A stretch of 46,835 bases of DNA from Phycisphaerales bacterium (GTDB lineage: Bacteria > Planctomycetota > Phycisphaerae > Phycisphaerales > UBA1924), in assembly GCA_007693765.1 (NCBI GenBank), contig RECZ01000124.1, positions 1 to 46,835 of the forward strand. The letters are read 5' to 3'. A program made the position numbers and the translations under genes. Below the pieces are notes generated by a model. The model searched no databases, was not told the DNA's origin, and saw only the letters and a list, made by a program, of their open reading frames with translations. Positions 41,205 through 46,835 of this stretch are shown piece by piece; position 1 is the stretch's first letter, and each line of letters starts with the position of its first letter.

Positions 41205-43985
41205 TCAGTTCAGGCCGATGATGCCGCCCACCACGGGCCCGTACTTGACGATGAGGCCCGCGAACACGACCGAGACGATGGAGATGAGCTTGATGAGGAT
41301 GTTGAGCGAGGGGCCGGAGGTGTCCTTGAAGGGGTCGCCCACGGTGTCGCCGACGACGGTCGCCTTGTGGTCCTCGGAGCCCTTGCCGTAGACGTAGCCT
41401 TCGCCGTTGCCATTGCGGCGCATCTCTTCGGCGCGGGCGCCGATGGCGTCGCGGATCTGCTCGGGCACCTTGTTGCGCATCTCGGTGTTGTTGACGAAAT
41501 CGTCGGCGGTGATGCGCCCGTACGACTCGATGAGCTTCTTGGCGTTGTCCCACGCGCCGCCCGCGTTGGCCATGAAGATGGCGACCGCGAAGCCGGAGGT
41601 CAGGCCGCCGGCGAGCAGGCCCACCACGCCCGGCACGCTCAGCACCAGACCGACGAGGATGGGCACGACGATCGCCAGCACCGCCGGCACGATCATCTCC
41701 TTCTGGGCGCCGGCCGTGGAGATCGAAACGCAGCGGGCGTAATCGGGGTAGTCGACGCCCTCGTGCGAGACCTGCTTGGGCCACTGCTCGGGGTCGCGGA
41801 TCTGCTCCTCGCTCATGCCCTGGGCGCGGAAGGCCTCACGCATTTTGGCGAACTGGCGACGGCACTCGACCATCATCCGGTTCGCGGCGCGGCCCACGGC
41901 GTTCATCGTCATGGCGCAGAAGAGGAACGCGAGCAGCACGCCCATGAACAGGCCGCCCAGCACGCGCGGGTTGAGCAGTGTCACGTCGTAGTAGTTCAGC
42001 ACGTCCTTGAGCGAGCCGTTCGTGACGGCCACAAGCTCGACGTTGACGGTGTGCATCTGCTCGCCCTCGCCGTACGCGCCCCGCGCGTACACAACGCGGT
42101 CGGTCGCGGAGGGCATGTCGCCCCGCACGCCGGCGTCGTCGGCGGGGCCACGGACGAGCGTCAGCACCTGGCCGACGGCCATGTTGTCGTAGGCTTCCTC
42201 GGTGAGCTGGTTGCGGTCGATGAGCAGGCCGGCGTCGACGTGCGCAGCGCCCTCGGCGCCGGGGATCACGATGATGAACTTGCCGAAGCCCTGGTGCACG
42301 GCGTGGGGGCCGGCGGGCGCGGTGTAGGCGATCGTCTCGTGCGACGAACGCGCCTGCGTCGTGAGCTGCGTCTGCACGATCTGGATGTACGCCGCGAAGA
42401 GCGCCAGCGCCGTCAGCGCCGCGGAGCCGATGGCGAAGCCCTTGCCGGTCGCGGCGGTGGTGTTGCCCAGCGAGTCGAGCATGTCGGTGCGCTGGCGGAC
42501 GTGGGGGGGCTGGCCGGTCATCTCGGCGTTGCCGCCGGCGTTGTCGGCGATGGGGCCGTAGGCGTCCGTCGCGAGGGTGATGCCCAGCGTGGCGAGCATG
42601 CCGACCGCGGCGATGCCCACGCCGTAGAGGCCCATCAGGAAGTTGTCGCCGCCGCCCGCGAAGGTGAAGGCCGCGATGATCGCGATGGAGACGGTGAGCA
42701 GCGCCGCCCACGTCGACTTCATGCCCTCGGCGATGCCGGCGATGATCACCGTCGCGGGGCCGGTGAGGGCCTGCATGGCGATCTTCTTGGTCGGGGGGTG
42801 CTCGTACGAGGTGTAGTACTCGGTCGCGTAGGCGATCACCAGACCGGCGAGAAGACCAGATGTGATCGCGAGGCCGATGCCCCACCACGTGAAGGGCACG
42901 TCCATTTCGCCCGTCGCGCCGGGGCCCACGAGCAGGAAGAGCATCGCGAAGGCCGCAAAGAAGATCAGGCCCGAGGCCACGTACACGCCCTTGTGCAGGC
43001 CCTTGAGCAACTCGGCGAAGCCGGCGCCCTCACGGGCTTTCACGGTGAACACGCCCGCGATCGAGCAGAAGATGCCCAGACCGGCCAGCGCCAGCGGGGC
43101 GCAGGCGAGCAGCATGGCCAGACGCATCGCTTCAGCGCCGCTGGCGATCGTGAACGCCGCCGCGGCGCCGAGGGCCATCGTGGCGAGCATCGAGCCGTAG
43201 TACGACTCGTAGAGGTCGGCGCCCATGCCGGCGACGTCGCCGACGTTGTCGCCCACGTTGTCGGCGATGGTCGCGGGGTTGCGGGCGTCGTCCTCGGGGA
43301 TGCCCGCCTCGACCTTGCCCACGAGGTCGGCGCCCACGTCCGCGGCCTTGGTGTAGATGCCGCCGCCCACACGCGCAAAGAGCGCCTGCGTCGAGGCGCC
43401 CATGCCGAAGGAGAGCATGATCGTCGTCAGCACGCGGAGGTCCGTCGGCAGGCCCAGCGACTCACCGAAGGTGTTGAGCACGAAGAACCACACCGAGACG
43501 TCCAGCAGCGCGAAGCCCACCACCACCATGCCCATGACGGCGCCGGAGCGGAAGGCGACGGTCAGGCCGTCGTTGAGCGATTCTTTCGCCGCGGCCGCGG
43601 TGCGGGCGGAGGCGTTGGTCGCCATCTTCATGCCGAACCAGCCGCACAGGCCGGAGAGGAAGCCCGCCACCGGCACGCCGATGACAGAGAGCGTCGGCTG
43701 CAGGTTCAGCCCGTAGCTGAGGAAGGCCAGCACGCCCACCAGCACCACGAAGACCATCGCGACGACCTTGTACTGCCGCGAGAGATACGCCATGGCGCCG
43801 TCGCGCACGGCTTGCGCGATGCGGATCATCTCCGCGTCGCCCTCGCTCCGCTCCATGACCTTTCGTGAGAACACGAAGGCCATCGCCAGCGCCGTGATCG
43901 CGCCGAGCGGTGCGAGGTAGTACAGGAAGGGGAGCGACGAAGCCAATGTCGTCACGGGGGAGATGGCGTGGGCCAGGTCAGTCAC
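41205..43985 (-). CDS. hppA: Membrane-bound ion-pumping pyrophosphatase, K+-dependent type, with long extra loop
   Basis: 926 residues from a GTG, with AGGAG eight bases upstream. Splits pyrophosphate and moves H+ or Na+ out of the cell. Signature parts: GGGIYTKAADVGADLVGKVEAGIPEDD, DARNPATIADNVGDNVGD with the Asp-rich metal site, DSLGNTTAATGKGFAIGSAALT, and DNAGGAWDNAKK-like ANAGGAWDNAKKLIE plus GDTVGDPFKDTSGPSLN. The Ala after NTTA and Gly at the following site match K+-dependent enzymes. About 125 residues (536-660, near bases 42000-42370) are inserted between two helices, compared with common lengths of 660-770. The ion, H+ or Na+, is not decidable by eye. Confidence 0.95.
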   Translation of the reverse strand: MTDLAHAISPVTTLASSLPFLYYLAPLGAITALAMAFVFSRKVMERSEGDAEMIRIAQAVRDGAMAYLSRQYKVVAMVFVVLVGVLAFLSYGLNLQPTLSVIGVPVAGFLSGLCGWFGMKMATNASARTAAAAKESLNDGLTVAFRSGAVMGMVVVGFALLDVSVWFFVLNTFGESLGLPTDLRVLTTIMLSFGMGASTQALFARVGGGIYTKAADVGADLVGKVEAGIPEDDARNPATIADNVGDNVGDVAGMGADLYESYYGSMLATMALGAAAAFTIASGAEAMRLAMLLACAPLALAGLGIFCSIAGVFTVKAREGAGFAELLKGLHKGVYVASGLIFFAAFAMLFLLVGPGATGEMDVPFTWWGIGLAITSGLLAGLVIAYATEYYTSYEHPPTKKIAMQALTGPATVIIAGIAEGMKSTWAALLTVSIAIIAAFTFAGGGDNFLMGLYGVGIAAVGMLATLGITLATDAYGPIADNAGGNAEMTGQPPHVRQRTDMLDSLGNTTAATGKGFAIGSAALTALALFAAYIQIVQTQLTTQARSSHETIAYTAPAGPHAVHQGFGKFIIVIPGAEGAAHVDAGLLIDRNQLTEEAYDNMAVGQVLTLVRGPADDAGVRGDMPSATDRVVYARGAYGEGEQMHTVNVELVAVTNGSLKDVLNYYDVTLLNPRVLGGLFMGVLLAFLFCAMTMNAVGRAANRMMVECRRQFAKMREAFRAQGMSEEQIRDPEQWPKQVSHEGVDYPDYARCVSISTAGAQKEMIVPAVLAIVVPILVGLVLSVPGVVGLLAGGLTSGFAVAIFMANAGGAWDNAKKLIESYGRITADDFVNNTEMRNKVPEQIRDAIGARAEEMRRNGNGEGYVYGKGSEDHKATVVGDTVGDPFKDTSGPSLNILIKLISIVSVVFAGLIVKYGPVVGGIIGLN

Positions 43986-44265
43986 AGGGAGGACTCCTCG
44001 CGAGTGGTGCTGGCGCTGCGACGCGACCGTGCGCCGAGCGGAATGAACGGGGTGAGATGTCGAGCACGCGCCGAGATCGGAGCGCGCCGTGCACGGTGCG
44101 GAACGGGCGCGGACCGCTCAGACAAGGCCTGAGCCGACAGCGCCCGCGTCACGCGCCTCCGTGGCGGGGCGCGGGTTCGACCCCGCGGGGGGCCGGGTAT
44201 GCGGAACGTTCACCGGCCCGACCGAGTCCAACCGCTCGGGCCGATGCAGAGAGAACAGACGTCGT
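43986..44265. other. Non-coding gap between rpsU and hppA with hairpins
   Basis: 280 bases without a credible gene. On the minus strand, after rpsU, GGCCGG/CCGGCC and CCCGA/TCGGG pairs can form stems but without a T run, so any rpsU terminator is not clear. Near hppA there is GCTCAG-GCCTTGT-CTGAGC and a GCGGGTTCGACCCCGC palindrome. It should hold the hppA promoter; I see no clear -10. Confidence 0.4.
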
Positions 44266-44448
44266 TCAGACGGTGGGGACGCGCTTGGTGCTCTTGCGCG
44301 CGGCGCGCCGACGGCGCTCGGAGGGCTTCTCGAAGAACTGCTTGCGCTTCACGTCCTTCGTCAGACCTTCCTTCTCGCAGAGCTTCTTGAAGCGGCGCAT
44401 CATCTGCTCCACCGATTCGCCGCCTCGTGACTTGATACGGATCGCCAT
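44266..44448 (-). CDS. rpsU: Small ribosomal subunit protein bS21
   Basis: 60 residues. MAIRIKSRGGESVEQMMRRFKKLCEKEGLTKDVKRKQFFEKPSERRRR is the full bS21 pattern (E-x-x-EQ-x-R-RFK-K, K-x-x-xEKPS-x-x-R). bS21 helps start initiation on 30S. It is monocistronic here. The start at 44448 gives the usual N-terminus; the upstream in-frame ATG at 44562 is not in the family. Confidence 0.95.
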   Translation of the reverse strand: MAIRIKSRGGESVEQMMRRFKKLCEKEGLTKDVKRKQFFEKPSERRRRAARKSTKRVPTV

Positions 44449-44584
44449 TCGCTTTCGTGACCTCGCTGTGTGCGTGTTCTGTTCTCCCTGACAGGGGGGC
44501 GAGAGTATCCGCCACTCACGGGCGTTTGGCAAGGCGCGGCACGCCCCTTCCGCCATCCACATGCAGATCGCGCCCCCCGGCCCG

Positions 44585-44617
<33 letters not shown>

Positions 44618-44690
44618 CGACCCCCCCAGTCTCCTCACCCGGGCGCCGAACGCCGTTCATACGCCCGATAACCACACCAAGCCCCGACCA

Positions 44691-45554
44691 GTGCCCCTCA
44701 TCATCGACGCCTTCAACGCGCTCCACGCCACCGGCGCCATGCCCCGGGGGCTGTCCCCCGACCTCAGCCCCTCGGACGAGTCGGACCTCGCCCGCCTCGT
44801 CGCGGCGAGCAAGTGGCGAACCGGCCAGACGACCATCGTCTGCGACGGCACCGGCGGCGGCCGCGCCGGGCCGGATCTGCGGAAAAACGTCGAGGGCGTC
44901 GAGATCGTCTACGCCGGCCCCGGGCGCGACGCGGATTCGCTAATCGCGCGCATGATCGAGGCCGACACCTCGCCGCGAAAACTGGTCGTGGTGTCGTCCG
45001 ACAGGGCGATCCAGAAGGCGGCGCGAAGACGCCGCGCCGTCGCCATGTCCAGCGAGGCCTTCCTGGGCACGCTCGCCCCCGTCGCCCCGCCCGCGCCGGC
45101 GGCGCACACCTCGCCGATGCGCGACGCCGTCCCCCTCGATCCCCACGGCGTCGCCCGCTGGATGCGCGAGTTCGGCTACGACGCCTCCACGGTCGCCCGC
45201 GCCGCCGGCTCCGCGAAGGGCGTGCCCCGGGCGATCGACAGCCGCGGCGACGGCAAGGCGCCCACCCCCCGAGCCGCGGCCGTCACGCCCGCCCACGCCG
45301 ATCACGCACCAAAGCCGCCCAAACGCGCCACAGAGAAACGCCCCGGCGCCGACCGCAACACGAAACGATCCGCCGCGAACCACAAGCACCACCCCAACGA
45401 CCCCGCCCCCGCTCCCAGCCCGAGCCCCACATCACCCCTTCCCAAAGGCGACGCCGACCCCGTGCTCGACAACCTCCTGCGCGACTGGGCCTCCCACCTC
45501 AACCGCGACGACCTCGACATGCGCAAGTGGATCAACGGCGTGGAGCCGATCTGA
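44691..45554 (+). CDS. NYN-domain (YacP-like) ribonuclease protein
   Basis: 287 residues from a GTG. The NYN/PIN-like domain (DUF901, YacP) covers residues 1-145: PLIIDAFNALHATG with the first catalytic Asp, IVCDGTGGG, GRDADSLIARMIEAD and KLVVVSSDRAIQKAARRRRA with the further acidic residues. A long linker (residues 150-250) is Ala/Pro/Lys/His rich and likely disordered, followed by a C-terminal segment DNLLRDWASHLNRDDLDMRKWINGVEPI. YacP in Bacillus (Rae1) cuts mRNA on the ribosome; a similar role is possible. No ribosome site is seen before the GTG; codons upstream of it include the poly-Pro run and are unlikely to be translated. Confidence 0.82.
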   Translation: MPLIIDAFNALHATGAMPRGLSPDLSPSDESDLARLVAASKWRTGQTTIVCDGTGGGRAGPDLRKNVEGVEIVYAGPGRDADSLIARMIEADTSPRKLVVVSSDRAIQKAARRRRAVAMSSEAFLGTLAPVAPPAPAAHTSPMRDAVPLDPHGVARWMREFGYDASTVARAAGSAKGVPRAIDSRGDGKAPTPRAAAVTPAHADHAPKPPKRATEKRPGADRNTKRSAANHKHHPNDPAPAPSPSPTSPLPKGDADPVLDNLLRDWASHLNRDDLDMRKWINGVEPI

Positions 45555-45580
45555 ACACACCAGCGCACCCGCCCCCCCCA

Positions 45581-45994
45581 AACGAGCCGCGACCGTGAGG
45601 GAGCGCTGTTGAGCGCCCGCCCCCCACGAGGCGTCCGGTTCGCAACGACCCTCCACCCACCTCTACTACCTCTCCCGCCCACGGCGGGAGAGGCCAGGAG
45701 AGGGCTACTGCATCGCTCCCCAACCTACTCTGCCTCCTCTGTCCGACAGCCAACCACTACGCAGCCGACCTCCGAAACACCAAGAACTCAAGCACGATTC
45801 CCGAACACTCCCGCGCACCCACACACTGTTGCAAAGATGAGGCGCGGTAGTTCAAGAAGCGATGCAGGAGCCCTCACCCCGCCCTCTCCCATCGCTGCGC
45901 GACGGGAGAGGTGGCCGGACAGGCGCCGCCGCGCTCGAACCAGCCATACATGGATCGAACGCTCAACAGCGCTCCCTCACGGTCGCGGCTCGTT
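45581..45994. repeat. 414-bp intergenic element bounded by a perfect 35-bp inverted repeat
   Basis: The left arm is at 45581-45615 and its exact reverse complement at 45960-45994; the arm starts AACGAGCCGCGACCGTGAGG. Inside are two more palindromes: CCTCTCCCGCC-CAC-GGCGGGAGAGG near 45670 and CCTCTCCC...GGGAGAGG near 45888-45920. There is no credible gene between the NYN stop (45554) and 46045. The arm sequence resembles dispersed intergenic repeats I recall from planctomycete genomes, but I cannot search for it. No target-site duplication is evident. Confidence 0.75.
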
Positions 45995-46044
45995 GGCGCC
46001 GTGCCTTCCGGGTGACGCGGCCGCGGGGCGCATCATTGTCGCAG

Positions 46045-46835
46045 TCATGCACGCCTCCCCCGCCGCGAAGCGGCCGCGAGCGTGAACGCGAAGAGCGCGA
46101 CCCCGCCCGGCGCGGGGACCAGCGACGCGATGCGGATGCCGCCGCCGAGCGCGAGGCCGCCAGCGGAGGGGAAGAGGTAGTCGTTGTAGTCGACCTGCCA
46201 GTTGTCGTTGCCGCTGCTGCGGAGGAAGCGCTCACCGTGGAGTGACACCTCGCCGTACTCGTTCGTCAGCGGGTGCGTCAGCGTCTCCGTGTACTCCTCC
46301 ACCACGTTCATGATGTTGGTCAGGCCCCAGGGCGTCTCCATCGGGAAGCCGTCGCCGGGGATGCCGCCGTCGTAGGGCGGGAGGTCGTTCGTGCCGTAGG
46401 GCAGCAGCCAGTACCCCTCCTCGCCCTCGCCGTAGCGGTCGGGGTCGTGGTACACCGCCTTGGTCCACTCGTGCAGGTCGGGGAGCCAGTACTTCGCCCC
46501 GGGCGAGCGCGTCCACTGGTCGTTGAACGTCCCGTCGGGGTTGCGGGTGAAGGTGGAGATGTCATACGCGCCGGTGCGCAGCAGGTCGATGTTCGCGTCA
46601 GGGCCCGTGGGGCGGCCGTTGTGCAGCCAGTTGCAGTACATCGCCGCCACCCGCCAGCCCACGACCACCGCCTCCTGCTCGAAGCCGGGGCTGATCGACC
46701 ACCCCGGCGGGCCCGCGGCGGGGTTGAAGTTGTTCGCGCCGATGTATGTCGAAGAGAACGCCGAGTTGGTGCGCGCTTGGCCCCACTCGTCCCAGATGGG
46801 CCAGGCGACGTTGACGAACTCGAACCACTCCTCGA
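46045..46835 (-). CDS. Formylglycine-generating enzyme (SUMF1)-like secreted protein with PAPG sorting tail; 5' end outside window
   Basis: Partial, open at the window's end: about 262 codons are visible and the N-terminus is missing. The typical SUMF1 fold parts are EEWFEFVNVAW (the early VTNxxWxxF region), AVVVGWRVAAMYCNWLHNG (AxxYCNWLxxG), YWLPDLHEWTKAVYHDP (the RLPTxxEWExA equivalent) and GLTNIMNVVEEYTE (GLYDMxGNVWEWT equivalent). The protein ends IASLVPAPGGVALFAFTLAAASRRGRRA, a C-terminal sorting signal like two other proteins here. The catalytic Cys pair of real formylglycine enzymes is not evident in this part, so it is likely a structural or binding use of the fold. Confidence 0.78.
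   Translation of the reverse strand, partial: EEWFEFVNVAWPIWDEWGQARTNSAFSSTYIGANNFNPAAGPPGWSISPGFEQEAVVVGWRVAAMYCNWLHNGRPTGPDANIDLLRTGAYDISTFTRNPDGTFNDQWTRSPGAKYWLPDLHEWTKAVYHDPDRYGEGEEGYWLLPYGTNDLPPYDGGIPGDGFPMETPWGLTNIMNVVEEYTETLTHPLTNEYGEVSLHGERFLRSSGNDNWQVDYNDYLFPSAGGLALGGGIRIASLVPAPGGVALFAFTLAAASRRGRRA

Noticed and set aside
44171-44186. tRNA T-arm (GCGGGTTCGACCCCGC)
   Set aside because: The loop is six bases rather than seven and no acceptor, D or anticodon arms can be placed around it.

Overview
The window is about 47 kb of very GC-rich DNA with densely packed, mostly short-operon genes. It most resembles a chromosome segment of a Planctomycetota bacterium of the Phycisphaerae type. 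The signs are secreted proteins with paired dockerin-like DxDGDG repeats, several C-terminal sorting tails of the form [IV]PAPG + hydrophobic stretch + Arg cluster, the phosphotransferase, RMD1 and DUF1844 mix, an mraZ without the division-wall (dcw) cluster, and intergenic hairpin repeats. This assignment is an inference from gene content; no rRNA is present to confirm it. I see no tRNA, rRNA, CRISPR array, transposase, phage gene or integrase.

Layout. 1-3.6 kb: the 3' end of a histidine N-methyltransferase (EgtD, ergothioneine), a secreted choice-of-anchor B protein with dockerin repeats, a lipoprotein translationally coupled to it, and an SRPBCC protein. 3.6-16.3 kb is mainly housekeeping: RMD1-family membrane protein, HAD hydrolase, LOG-family protein, folC, leuS, a PDZ protein, an APH-type phosphotransferase, the yicC RNase, secG and tpiA. 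16.4-17.5 kb holds an isolated mraZ, followed by about 550 bases of non-coding DNA full of hairpins that ends in a strong minus-strand terminator: a candidate structured RNA. 17.7-19.5 kb: a flavin reductase, then rpsG and rpsL. 19.6-23.5 kb: secreted and CTERM proteins and the crcB/DUF190 fluoride pair. 23.6-27.4 kb: purA, a small zinc ribbon, an FHA protein and hemW. 27.5-31.2 kb: the sdhCAB operon (succinate dehydrogenase). 31.4-36.5 kb: DUF1844, a SurA-like lipoprotein with yraN, an unpaired histidine kinase, panD and rsfS.

36.6-41.1 kb is the most unusual gene group: one GT4-type glycosyltransferase next to four sulfotransferases. Two of these are clear paralogues with an unrelated sulfotransferase between them. 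The simplest reading is a small locus that builds and sulfates a glycan. 41.2-46.8 kb: a membrane pyrophosphatase (hppA) with a large extra loop, rpsU, a NYN-domain protein preceded by a run of 31 C residues, an intergenic element bounded by a perfect 35-bp inverted repeat, and the 3' part of a formylglycine-generating-enzyme-like secreted protein.

Regulatory signals visible by eye include several TAnnnT -10 boxes placed so close to start codons that the mRNAs (folC, leuS, and perhaps hemW and the HAD gene) would be leaderless or nearly so. There are also minus-strand intrinsic terminators after hppA, rpsG, rpsL and the mraZ-downstream region, a plus-strand terminator after the first CTERM gene, and a pair of 10-bp-spaced GTGGGG boxes upstream of mraZ.
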